A stretch of DNA of 64,000 nt, taken from assembly GCA_963920525.1 (NCBI GenBank), contig OY986438.1, positions 135,589,022 to 135,653,021 on the forward strand, written 5' to 3'. The DNA is from Dichetophora obliterata. Taxonomy: Eukaryota; Arthropoda; Insecta; Diptera; Sciomyzidae. Below, piece after piece: positions 45,507-56,034 of the stretch. Every line of letters begins with the position of its first letter. Positions within the stretch are counted from its first letter, which is position 1. A program made the translations under genes and the position numbers. The notes beneath the pieces were generated by a model. It did no database searches and was not told where the DNA came from. It worked only from the letters and a program-made list of their open reading frames with translations.

Positions 45507-45622
45507 CAGGGGCCGAATTACAGCATACATGATTGAGCAAAATTGTATAAGATTGATAGGCACTTGTCTCGTCTTGCCTTTCGTAATTTTGCTCGATCAC
45601 GGATGCTGTAATTCGGCCCCAG
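45507..45622 (-). repeat. Hairpin repeat copy 4, inverted
   Basis: Same arms as the copies at 15538, 15826 and 28076, but the loop reads AAGATTGATAGGCACTTGTC, the inverse of the other three. Its left arm has three substitutions (CATACATGATTGAGC). Confidence 0.8.
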
Positions 45623-46364
45623 GTTATCAGTTCGAGAGAGTAACTAAGAAACAGCAACAACAACAATGCCACACAGCCAGGGTTGTCGTTTTGGCCAAGG
45701 AATATTCAACATGGTAGTGTCGTCACAGAGAGGTGGGTACCGTAGCTGTCAAACATAATAACAGCGTAAAACACAATAAACAAAACCTGAGAAAAACTGT
45801 CAAATGTGTATATTATGTGTATATGAAATTTATATAGTTTTCATTTTTGTGCGTGCTGAAAGTTTTTTTTTTTGTATTTTTCTTGAAACTATCATTAAAA
45901 AACTGTTGCGAAACTGTTCGCAAGTATTTTAATGACTTTTCTTGTCGACCCCATTTACTCCATTTGCCGTGTGTCGTCAAAAATCTATAAACATTTAGGT
46001 ACCCACAACAAGAGAGAATTTTATCTACTAACACTACCTTCCTATATATACCTTGGTTTTGGCAAAATATAACCATTTTTGGTAGAATTTTTTGACTTGG
46101 TTAAATGGTAAATTCTTTATCGTTGTGGTAAATTTTCTTGCATAAGCAAACATTTTTTTAAAAAAGTTCAAGATTTTTAATGAATAATTATGTTGATATT
46201 GTATTTTATTCAATATTTGCCACCAGTATTTTGTTTTCCATAATTTATGGTTTTTTTTGGTTTTTTTATGCTTCATTAGACAAAAATATTTTAAACTCAT
46301 TTCAAATATAAAACAAGGAATTTGAGAAATTTTTTGTTTTTGTTTTACGTTTGTAAAAAAAAGT

Positions 46365-47215
46365 ATTATTTTTCAATCGCTTATACTACTATAAATAGAA
46401 AAATTTGTCCCAACCAAGAATTGTGCACCTTGTCAGAGCACCTTAGCTTTGATGTGAAGAAAATAGTTAAAGACTTGAAGTAATATTTTTAGTCTTTAAT
46501 CATATTACTTTTTATTGCGAAAATTAGAGATTTCCAAGAAAATGGGATTTATTCTAATATGGACCAAATTTGTTTTTTTAAAATGAAAACTATTGGTCTT
46601 ATTATTGGTATGATTTAAGAGTGGAGAAATGAATACTTACGGAGCAATGAGTCTTCAATCGCAACATTTATGTGCGAAGCCTACCGCAGCGTGCTTTTCT
46701 TAACTTGTCTAAACTTGTTAGTTCATTGTTTATTTCTGAAAATGTTCCGATGACGTTGTCAAAGATGTGTTCTTAATTCAAAGACGGCTATTGCAATCTA
46801 TTTGACGTGAAAAATTCATTGCTCCGTAAGTATTTAACTCTTAAATTATACCAACATTCAGAATCAAGCTTTGTCTTTTTTTTAAAAAAAAAATAGGTTC
46901 AAATTACAAATTAATCTAATCTGTTGGAAGTCTCTATTTTTCGCAATAAAAAAATAATCAGCCCTATCATGAATAATCTTTCACGTGGAATCGTAAAAGG
47001 GAGTTTTCATTTTTAAGATAAAGCTCAAGAACATTTTAGCAATTTTTAATGCAAATTTGTTCATCAACGATTTTCGATTTTCGATTTGTTCAATCGAATA
47101 AGATTAAATTTTAGTGAACATCATTCGAAAGCTAAGAAAAAGGCACACATATCATGTTTGGGACAAATTTTTCTATCTTTGTCAGTTACTGCAGTATGAG
47201 CGATTAAAAAAATTC
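46365..47215. mobile_element. Fold-back element of about 850 bp
   Basis: Inverted arms can be followed from the outer ends (CAATCGCTTATACT...AGAAAAATTTGTCCCAA at the left, the inverse at 47163-47205) through ATTGCGAAAATTAGAGA to the innermost ATACTTACGGAGCAATGA pair (46634 and 46817). Unrelated segments interrupt the arms. There is no coding region, and the target duplication is not resolved. Confidence 0.6.
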
Positions 47216-48029
47216 CTTTTTTATAAACATATAATAAAACATATTTTTATAAAAAATCGCGCCAAAATTAAATTAAGAAATTAAACTTATTTCTTAGTTA
47301 ATATTTTATTGAATAGGTAATAGCATAGCCTTTCTTTCAACACCAAAATTTTTTTCATATTGGTACATTTTTTAAAGGAATTTTTGTAAAATTTTTTTTC
47401 CTGAGTGGCAACCCTACCCACAGCTCTGTTGAAGTGTTCTGAATCACTCTCTTTTCTCTCTTGTATGCTACAGCAACGATGTTCAACAGAGGTGTGTTGC
47501 TATTGGTTTGCACTAAAATAAAAATTATATTCTGCAAATGTACTCGAAAATACCTTTCCAACGATGTAAGATTTATGTGAATATGTTCACGTTAACACAG
47601 GTGAAATGGTACTATTTTTTTTTTGTTTACGTAATAATATATAGATATATCAGTGAATAAAAAATGATAACGTAAACCACAGGTCTAACATGTAATACAC
47701 ATATCTAAGCTTATAAAAGTTAAAAAAGTAAATATTTATTAAAACTATCACAACATCATTTTAAAAAAGCTAGTATACACCTAAAATATTGAATGATTTT
47801 TGGTAGAATAAAGTACCTAAGTTGTTTAATTTGTTAACTTTGGCTGCAATAATTACTTATAGACGTTAGAGCATACTTTTAACAATATTATTTGTGTATT
47901 TTTTTTTTACTATTTCGACCTATTTGTTCAAAGTGGAAAATTACCCCCATAAAAATTACTTTAATGGCTCAAAATTTTACAAATTAGTTTAAATCTTAAC
48001 TTTCCACTTGATGTGTGAAATTTTTGAAA

Positions 48030-48480
48030 CAACAACTGAAAATTCCGCCCACCTTTCATACAAAATGACGTAATCGTAATAGTAAAATCTTTATAAATTC
48101 CAACAAAATTACTGAGTGAACCTGATGGTGTACACAAAAGCTTTAATAATTTATAAGGGCTGTGAGTTTCAAATATGAAATATTTGGATAAAAACCACGA
48201 CCTATAAAAGTGCCGTCATCAAAATAAAACAACATTAAAACACAAAAAAAAAAATTAAAATACAGTTTTTTGAGTTTCTTTCCGTAGATCTCAAAACCGA
48301 TTTCAAGTTCTTTCCCTACATGCTCAATTGGATTAGTATCTGGTTATACTTCGCCATACGTGGTCAATAGATCGTATCAAAAAAGTCCACCTACACTATC
48401 GAATCCAAAAAAAAACTTCTTTAAAAATAGTTTTACGCTAACCTCGTCAAAATAACAACAAATATATTAAAAATATATGG
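48030..48480 (+). repeat. Dispersed repeat family copy
   Basis: It contains CCGCCCACCTTTCATACAAAATGACG and ACCACGACCTATAAAAGTGC CGTCATCAAAATAA, matching the blocks at 32700-33065 and 34285-34320. Confidence 0.5.
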
Positions 48481-49842
48481 GAGCATTCAAAATTTTTTTA
48501 TGTTTGCATGAAAATGAACATATTGAAATTAAGCACATTGTATTGATGTTTTTAGTGTAGGGAACAAACTTTTGGAACGAGGAAGTACAATATGCCTCTT
48601 TGTGAATATATAACTTGGAAGTTGTGAAAACCCATTTATTTTTTTTCCAGCTTTTCGAACCGCTATCTATGCATCAAAAATCTTCCTAAACTATAAAAAC
48701 GACATGAACTTTTTTATGAAATCTTCATACAACTGTTAAGATTCAACTTTAATCTCTTGAAACCAATTGCCCGAATCCACACTCATTCAAAAAATGTATA
48801 TAGCTGCACATGCACAGAGCACTACGAAATGCATGCGTGCAGCTCGTTATCATCAATTTTGCCAAACAACAAAGCAGTCTTAACAACATCACACGCTATA
48901 TATTTCTAAGTAGCTTCAGTTCGAAAACCAGCATCATCTTCAATTTTAACAACTGTCGAACTCTACAAATTGTCTTTCTCACATTGTCGCAGATATTTAT
49001 TGATTTTTTTTTCCTCACTCACTTGTGACTCAATGCAATAAAATTTGTCGTGATGCGAAAATGCTGCAAATGAATTTTTCCACAAATATTTTATGGCATC
49101 ACTGTCTGAAGTTGTTGCTGTTATTGCTAAAGCAGCACTACCAGCAACATGTTGCACTCACAATTTTTTATTTCTTACCATCTCGCTGAGACACTTGTTG
49201 GTTTATGGATGGTTTTTTGGCATGTTTAAGATTTCAATTTTGATCGGACTTGGCAGTACTTCATGTCTACATGTCGGAGTGCCTTAACGTCAGCCAGACA
49301 TTATTCTAGACAAACTGTCTGTGTTTACTTGTCTTTGTTGATTTGTTATTTTTAACTGTTAATAAATTCAATGGGACTATTTACTTTGTTGTTGTATTTG
49401 CTATTTTTCTTTTCACTGAACTTTTTTAGGGATTACAAAATGGTCGCCTGGAGACTATTTAATATTCAGAGCTTAAAAAAGGATATTAAAGAGTCTGACA
49501 ATTTTTATACAGATTTTAATTTATTAGAATGCCACAGCAGAAACTAAAGAAAAGATATTATTCTAAAATTACCTTTCATAATTTTGTAAAAAACCCTGAC
49601 CCTAAGTAATATATTTACTATGGCCATAAATTTGCAAGTATCTTTATCTTAATTGGTTTTAAAAAATTGGTCTTAAAAAATATGGCAGGATATACATAGT
49701 TTTGTAAAAAAATGTTTTATTCTTCAAGGTATAGAAGGAATAGAAGCAATGGTGCATAGAATCTTCCCTAGAGTGGAAATATATCTTATTTAGTATGTAG
49801 TCACAACATATTAAGAAAATCCTCAGGATGATAAATAACCTT
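48481..49842. other. Unique-looking non-coding DNA
   Basis: From about 48780 to 49400 there is no repeat signature and the composition is more mixed. Several short frames exist but none carries a recognisable domain or splice structure. Confidence 0.35.
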
Positions 49843-49985
49843 GCCCGGCCTTTGAAGTCTAGTGGAGAGTGCGCTAGACTATCAACCCAGAGGTCTCTGG
49901 TTCGAGTCCGGGCTCGGGCATGGTTCTTTTCACTTTCTTTATTCTTTCCTGGACATTTAAGAATTATGGAAAACAAAAATCCACA
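49843..49985 (+). repeat. tRNA-derived SINE, family A copy 2
   Basis: The first 77 bases can almost form a tRNA: GCCCGG pairs with TCGGGC at the ends, GTCTAGTGGAG serves as A box and GGTTCGAGTCC (49899-49909) as B box. The D and anticodon arms pair poorly. The following GGTTCTTTTCACTTTCTTT and ACATTTAAGAATTA are shared with the copy at 40765-40885, which marks it as a SINE rather than a tRNA gene. Confidence 0.65.
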
Positions 49986-50394
49986 GCTAAATTGTGCAAA
50001 ATGTGGAATTAATGGACAGGAACAACTAAGGGCTGGAAATGCTTGCCTAGGTTAAGGCATAACACTAGCTCGGTTAAAAGCAATTCAAATTGTCTTTCAC
50101 GGTTGTTTCGCCTAATCAATAATTCACGTATGGTTCCAATCAATTCCTCTAAATAATCTATCCTTTCCTTTCAGGTCAAAGACCAAACCTTGTTTGTATA
50201 CAGCGCATGCCTTGGTTCTTTGATCTTTTAAAAAAAAAAAAAAAACTAATTTAAATTTTTTTACCGTATTTTTTAAATTCTATTTTTTATATTTATCCTG
50301 ATGAAGTTACCTGATCCCGATTTGCACCAGATAAAAATATGATAAATATTTCTAAAGAAACGAAGTTTCATAAAAATAAAAAATCCTTGAATTG

Positions 50395-50505
50395 TCTGCA
50401 GAGAGGTGACGGCAGAACAGAAATATCAATTTAATTGGAAAAACATTCTGTCTCAGATGGGACTTGAACTCTAACTTGTATGCTACAGTCGTCACAAAAC
50501 CTCAC
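50395..50505 (-). repeat. tRNA-derived SINE, family B copy 2
   Basis: The B box GTTCAAGTCCC reads on the minus strand from 50469 to 50459. The following CATCTGAGACAGAATG, CAATTAAATTGATATTTC and TGTTCTGCC align with the tail of the copy at 33421-33580. The A-box half is degraded. Confidence 0.55.
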
Positions 50506-51007
50506 TCGTTTCCAAACAGAACTCTTTTATTATTGAATCAATTTTGTTATTTTGACTCTTAATCCTTTCGGTTATTCTATGGCATTTGGCATAGTCGCTT
50601 TTCAGTACCGGTTTCAAGTAAAAAAACTTAAATACACTACTTTTGTTATATTTTTATATTTTTCTCTGAAGTTTTTTGTACAAATTTTTCAAAATAATAT
50701 TTTGATTAGTAGACCCAGTAAATTGTAAAAGTTCAGAAAGCGAGCGTGCCTATCGAGTATTTTACAAAAGAAGATCACTTCGTACTTTTATATATTTTAT
50801 TATAAAAACTATTTTTTTTTTAAATTTTATTTAAGTCATTTAGTAGATAATTATTTCTTTATTAAGTATAAAAAACGTTAGATCCCAAACATAGTTCAAT
50901 AAGGAAGCACGATTTTTTTTTATTTCTTACCATGCCATATGGCATAGATTTGACCCAACGAAAATACAGTTATTATTTTGATTTTATGCTGAACAAAAAA
51001 AAAACAT

Positions 51008-51737
51008 TGAATTAAGATTGTGAGCTTTAGATCAAGTAAGTTTTCAAGAAGGCAACAACAACAACAACTCTGTATAGAGTCAATCACTTAGCTGACTAGA
51101 CAAATCTGTTTCGGAAATCGCTACATTTTCCTCTTCAGTAGTCTTTGAGTGATTAAGCTGTGATCAACTCACTGTTTAAACTAGCATATGAATGTTCAAC
51201 CAAATGTTCAATTACACATACATTTTCCTCTTCAGTAGTCTTTGAGTGATTAAGCTGTGATCAACTCACTGTTTAAACTAGCATATGAATGTGCAGATTT
51301 TGGAATTCATTCTTATGAATTGTATGGCTGCTAATCATATGACATTTCAAAGCAGTAGGCTATTTATAGATCACCGCCATCGACAAACTATCGAACACCA
51401 ATGAATATTGAAATAAATGAAGAAGCAACTAGAACAGATGGCAACCCTTGATAGAGTTGATGGCGGTGATCTATAAATAGCCTACTGCTTTGAAATGTCA
51501 TGTGATTAGCAGCCATACAATTCATAAGAATGAATTCCAAAATCTGCACATTCATATGCTAGTTTAAACAGTCAGTTGATCACAGCTTAATCACTCAAAG
51601 ACTACTGAAGAGGAAAATGTAGCGATTTCCGAAACAGACTTGTCTAGTCAGCTAGTGATTGACTCTATACAGAGTTGATGTTGTTGTTGTTGCCTTCTTG
51701 AAAACTTACTTGATCTGAAGCTCACAATCTTAATTCA
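51008..51737. repeat. Large inverted repeat (fold-back) of about 730 bp
   Basis: The arms begin TGAATTAAGATTGTGAGCTT and meet around a spacer of about 75 bases near 51388-51462. The left arm carries an extra tandem copy of a block of about 100 bases (CATTTTCCTCTTCAGTAGTC at 51125 and again at 51221), so the arms differ in length while otherwise staying very similar. It ends 38 bases before the piggyBac fragment. Confidence 0.8.
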
Positions 51738-51775
51738 TGTAATTATTCAATAGATCATAAAAACTAAAAAAATCA

Positions 51776-52293
51776 TTGTACCAACCCTTACGTTGTAAGT
51801 TGGACAAGATGGACTTTTTCTTGTCTTTACACCAAATTTCCTTTTGGACTAGAAAGTGGACACTCAGAGTTTTCGACCATTTCATCGACTTAGCAGTAGG
51901 CAACTCTTGGTTAGAATATCGCTACGATAGCGATAGTAATAATATAAGAAAACAATACCAAATGGATTTATTAGCATTCCGAAATGATGTAGCTGATGGA
52001 TTGCTAGCATTGTCATCAGTTCAAAATTTATCACGAAAACGAGGAAGACCCAGACAAACTGAAGACGTAGATATTTCTGACACCCCATCCACTTCGAAAT
52101 CGAGGCTATCATATGAAAAAAATCCTTCAGTTTCTATTTGTTTCGATGGCTTGAACATTGGCCGGAATACTTAACTTCAAAACGTATATGTAAAATGCAA
52201 GGATATTTTAGATACTTTTGTTCAAAATGTGACTTCCATCTATGCATTCCAAATGGAGCCAGAAATTGTTTTAGAGTATACTATGAAAAATAA
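51776..52293 (+). pseudogene. piggyBac transposase C-terminal fragment, frameshifted
   Basis: The text LDKMDFFLSLHQISFWTRKW followed by TLRVFDHFIDLAVGNSWLEY is the characteristic end of the piggyBac catalytic region, then comes a basic segment (RKRGRPRQ) and EKNPS-type sequence. After codon 128 one base is missing. In the shifted frame the text continues HWPEYL, then the C-terminal Cys-rich finger (CKMQG, CSKCDFHLC) up to a stop at 52291-52293. The N-terminal domain and the DDD core upstream are gone, replaced by the inverted repeat at 51008-51737. It cannot function. Confidence 0.82.
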
Positions 52294-52425
52294 GGTAAGT
52301 TATAGGTACATTTTTAAATATAAATTGGTTTTCTTATTCCTTTTTTTTTCAGAGGCAGATACAGAAGCAGACCTAATGATTGACCTGAAATTGGCGGTGA
52401 ACTCACTTTTAAATACAGGGTTGCC

Positions 52426-53360
52426 AATATTCGAAGCGCCCATTTTATTTTTAAATAAATCAAAGAAACCACAATTTTTTGTCTGTTCGTCATGAATATC
52501 ATTTAATTGAATTCAAGTAGATTTGCTTACATTATTTCTTGAATATAATATCTCGTAAATGGTCGCCATTGGCCTCTACGACATATTGTACCCGTTTTGC
52601 AGCATTTTCCATGGTTTTCTTCAACATTTCGATGGGAATGGCGGTTATTTCTTGACGGATGTTGGTTTTCAGCTCTTCTAGGGTCTTTGGCTTGTTGACG
52701 TAAACCTTTGATTTCAAATAACCCCACAAAAAGAAGTCTGGAGGCGTTAAATCTGGTGATCTTGGCGGCCAATCGAAATTACCATTTTTTGACATCAAAC
52801 GGCCAGGGAACAATTGCTTCAAAAAATCGATTGTAGTGCGGCTTGTGTGTGGTGGCGCGCCGTCTTGTTGAAACCAGTAGTGCCTGATACGCTTTCGACG
52901 AACGATTGGCATGAAAAAATTGTTTATCATATCGCGATAACGCTCCTGATTGACAGTAACTCTGTGGCCATTATCATCTTCGAAAAAGAACGGCCCAATG
53001 AGCATTTTAGCACAAACGCCGCACCAAACAGTGACTTTTGCATCGTGAAGAGGTACCTCTTGAATCTCTTGTGGATTTTCAGTAGCATAAATCCGGCAAC
53101 TTTGTTTGTTTACCGTTCCGTTCAACTAAAAATGAGCTTCATCGCTCATGATAATTTTATGCCAAAATTGCTCTTACTATTGACTTGTTTTGTTGAATGT
53201 AAATTTCAACAATTTTGGAGAGTTCGCGTGGCGTGTACTGTTCCATTGTAAACATTTGCTTGGAATGACGCTTCAAACGCGGTATGTCATTAGTCGATTT
53301 GGCATCACTGCGGAAAGTTACAGTGTTGCCAGATGGGCGCTTCGAATATTGGCAACCCTG
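52426..53360 (-). mobile_element. Internally deleted rosa-type mariner (DD41D)
   Basis: The inverted ends CAGGGTTGCCAATATTCGAA (28 bases in all, extending into GCGCCCA) are flanked by TA on both sides (52424-52425 and 53361-53362). At 935 bp it is about 360 bp shorter than the 1.3-kb relative at 54292-57209. The missing part is the middle of the N-terminal half of the transposase. Confidence 0.88.
52532..53255 (-). pseudogene. Mariner transposase, rosa type, deleted N-terminal half
   Basis: The frame opens at 53255 with MEQYTPRELSKIVEIYIQ-like sequence (start of the paired-type DNA-binding domain), stops after about 30 codons, and jumps by deletion into SDEAHF with the first catalytic Asp. 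A TAG replaces the expected Trp in the next motif (HF-stop-LNG). From 53125 the frame is open for 197 codons: VTVWCGV, WFQQDGAPPHTS with the second Asp, and WPPRSPDLTPPDFFLWG with the third. Exactly 41 residues separate the second and third Asp, the rosa signature. All three Asp are present but the helix-turn-helix region is lost. Confidence 0.82.
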
Positions 53361-53399
53361 TATAATTATTTTAGAAATTTAAACTATCTATATACTTTT

Positions 53400-54289
53400 C
53401 CAGGAAAAGGTGTTTTGTATTTCATGTTCGTACCATACCCTTTCAGAACCATAAGCTTTTGGGAAATTATCCATTGGATTTGATCTTGATTTAGTTTTAT
53501 GACGACTTAATTACGCCAAAAATGAGCAAAGATTAAAAATGTTCTCCTCCTTGGGACACATACGTCCCTATCTATGGTCGTGAAAAGTTTAATGCACAAT
53601 ACAATATTAATGTATTTGAATTTTTTTTCAAAAAAACGTGAATATGTATTTTTTAAACATCAAATTTTAAAAATTGTATTAAAACTCCAAATTCATATAT
53701 TGGTATTTTTTTTCCCTTTAAGTGCATTCTATGGCCTATGGATGATGCCAAAAACAACTTTAGCAAACAAAATTTGAAAAAAATTACTTTTGATTATTAA
53801 TTGCGTATGTGTAAGCAGCAACAAAATGGAAAAGAATGAGTTTTAAAGTTAAAAACAAAAAAGAAGTTCCGAAAGAGTTAATTAACGTAGTATTGTAATT
53901 GGCTTTTAAAGCAACACAACATTTTAACGTTTTTATTCTGTATTTCATTAGAAGAAACGGTCTTGAAGTAAGTTGCGTAAAAGTGAACAATAAAATTTTT
54001 AAATGACTACGGCACAAACATCTAGAAATATAAATAAGAACAGTTAAAAGAATTTTAAGCTTTTTTAGGATAGTTGACAGTTACAAAATTATACAATGTC
54101 ACGACAAAGATATTTTTCACTGTAAAAAAACTTGTTATAAAAATCATTTGATGCCACAAAGAATTCTTTCCAATTACAATTAAGTCTTTGCGCCAACAAT
54201 TTTTAAGTTATTATGACAACAGTGTCGCTTTCATTGCAACAATGCGAATGCTGTTGAATTTCTACAAAATTAAAAGTATTTGCGCCAAA
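53400..54289. other. AT-rich DNA without recognisable gene
   Basis: Nothing beyond short chance frames is visible between the two mariners. Confidence 0.4.
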
Positions 54290-54411
54290 TAAACGGTGTT
54301 TTTTATAGAGTGATACAAGTTTAAATCATTATAAAACATAGTAATATATTTTTAATATCACTGAAACGGGCTTTATTGGATAGAAAATTATGACATTAAT
54401 GTTTAAATATA

Positions 54412-56023
54412 GGTTAGGTTAGGTTAAAGTGGCTGCCTCAAATTGAGACGCACTTAGGCCAATAAGGCCCATTGTGGTACCACAGGGGTTGATCTCCCTT
54501 CTCTATTCAAACCAGCTTGAGCTGTTCACAAAGCTTAGGATTCGGTATATCGATATTTCCGAGAGTTCCTCGAGGTCTCTGAAAAACCAGTTGTTTAGGT
54601 GAAGAAAACGTTTTTGAGCCAGCGCTGGGCAGGTGCAGAGAAGGTGTTCTGTAGATTCCACCTCCTCCTCATCTCTACAGCTTCTGCAGAAGTCGTTGTG
54701 GAGTATGTTTAATCTTTGAGCGTGCCTGCCAATAAGGCAGTGCCCTGTCAGGATCCCTATCATGGTGCCAATGTGATCTCTACTAAGAGATATGAGTTCT
54801 TTTGAACGCTTCAGATTGAGTTTGGGCCAGATTTGCCGTGTTATATTACAAGTGTTACCTGCTGACCATCTTTTGTTGGTGTTGATACAGGATAACTCAT
54901 GTGTAAGGAGTTTACATGTGGTGAGAGGAATACCAAGGTTTGTCTTGTCTGAAGATAGTTGTTTGGTAGTACCTGTGCGAGCGAGTTCATCTGCTCTGCA
55001 GTTACCTAGAAAATCCCTATGTCCAGGAATCCAGCATAGGATAATTTTGAGCTGCTCTGCCATCTCGTTTAGAGATCTGCGGCAGTTGAAAACTGTTTCA
55101 GATGTTATTTCAACAGTTCCTAGGGCTTTCAGAGCGGCTTGACTGTCAGAAAATATGCATATATCCATGGAAGATATATCATTTTTCTGAAGCCAAGTTA
55201 ACGCTTCATGTATAGCAGCGATTTCAGCTTGAAATACACTGCAATGGTCAGGGAGCCTGAAGGCTATATTGATGCTTAATGTTTCTGAGTAGACTCCTCC
55301 ACCTACTTTGCCATCTAGTTTTGATCCATCCGTAAAGATCTCAATGACATTGTGAGGTGAACGGTTTTCTTGTTCCCACTCTTCTCGAGAGGGAATGGAT
55401 ACATCGAACTTCCTCTCAAAGAGTAGTTTTTGTGTGATGTAGTCAATGGACCTAGGTAAAGGAGGGAGAAATTTTCTGATACAAGAATGTCCTAGTGTAC
55501 CTTCTTTCCACTGGGAGGTGGCTACTAGGCGGATGGCTGTATTAGCGGCAATCTGTTTAGCTAGGATATCAAGTGGTGTAAGATGGAGCATTGTGTCTAA
55601 TGCGTCTGTCGGAGTGGTTCTTAGGGCTCCGCTAATGCACAGTTCAGCTGATCTTTGAACTTTACGGAGAAGGTTATGGTGAGTCTGTTTTTCGAGTGCA
55701 TGCCACCAGACAATAGCACCATATAGCAATATTGGCCTTACAACTGCTGTATAAAGCCAGTGAGTAACACTTGGCTGTAAACCCCATTTGCTACCCACCG
55801 CCTTTTTGCAAGAGTATAGGGCAATGTTCGCTTTTTTGGCTCTTTCGAGCAGATTGGGCTTCCAGTTTAGTTTCCTATCTAGTATAAGGCCCAGGTATTT
55901 TGCTTGATCTGAGAAGATAAGACTTGTATTTCCCAGTTTTGGAGGGCTAATTTGAGGTACGTTGTGTTTTCTTGTGAAAACTACTAACTCAGTCTTATTA
56001 GGATTAACGCTGAGCCCACAGCT
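54412..56023 (-). mobile_element. 5'-truncated LINE (RNase H-bearing, LOA/R1-like)
   Basis: The 11-bp duplication GTTTAAATATA is exact on both sides (54401-54411 and 56024-56034). On the minus strand it ends in repeated TAACC units, a tail form seen in LOA/I-type LINEs. Only the last 1.6 kb survives: the end of the reverse transcriptase, the RNase H domain and the 3' UTR. It lies in the same orientation as the mariner it interrupts. Confidence 0.9.
54503..56023 (-). CDS. LINE ORF2 C-terminal half: RT thumb and RNase H
   Basis: The open frame runs 506 codons within the LINE and in fact 57 codons further into mariner DNA, which it reads in a meaningless frame. Numbering the whole open stretch, residues 58-230 are the end of the RT domain (GLSVNPNKTELVVF, AKYLGLILDRKLNW, RPILLYGAIVWW). 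Residues 284-410 are an RNase H with Asp289 (FTDGSK), Glu324 (QAEIAAI), Asp350 (FSDSQAALKAL), His392 (IPGHRDF) and Asp402 (RADELAR). Near the end is a Cys/His cluster (CRSC ... HLLCTC). The catalytic YADD region lies upstream and was never copied here. All RNase H residues are intact, so this insertion is young, but the element is dead on arrival because of 5' truncation. Confidence 0.85.
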   Translation of the reverse strand, partial: SCGLSVNPNKTELVVFTRKHNVPQISPPKLGNTSLIFSDQAKYLGLILDRKLNWKPNLLERAKKANIALYSCKKAVGSKWGLQPSVTHWLYTAVVRPILLYGAIVWWHALEKQTHHNLLRKVQRSAELCISGALRTTPTDALDTMLHLTPLDILAKQIAANTAIRLVATSQWKEGTLGHSCIRKFLPPLPRSIDYITQKLLFERKFDVSIPSREEWEQENRSPHNVIEIFTDGSKLDGKVGGGVYSETLSINIAFRLPDHCSVFQAEIAAIHEALTWLQKNDISSMDICIFSDSQAALKALGTVEITSETVFNCRRSLNEMAEQLKIILCWIPGHRDFLGNCRADELARTGTTKQLSSDKTNLGIPLTTCKLLTHELSCINTNKRWSAGNTCNITRQIWPKLNLKRSKELISLSRDHIGTMIGILTGHCLIGRHAQRLNILHNDFCRSCRDEEEVESTEHLLCTCPALAQKRFLHLNNWFFRDLEELSEISIYRILSFVNSSSWFE

Positions 56024-56034
56024 GTTTAAATATA

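Noticed and set aside
45713..46041. MITE with GGTAGTGT and GTGGGTACC ends
   Set aside because: The inverted match is short and interrupted, and no target duplication could be found, so it was not listed as a feature.
49843..49919. Functional tRNA gene
   Set aside because: The acceptor stem is plausible, but the D and anticodon arms pair poorly and the downstream tail is shared with a second copy, so it is a SINE.
54792..55142. Plus-strand 116-aa frame
   Set aside because: Antisense shadow of the LINE RNase H coding region.
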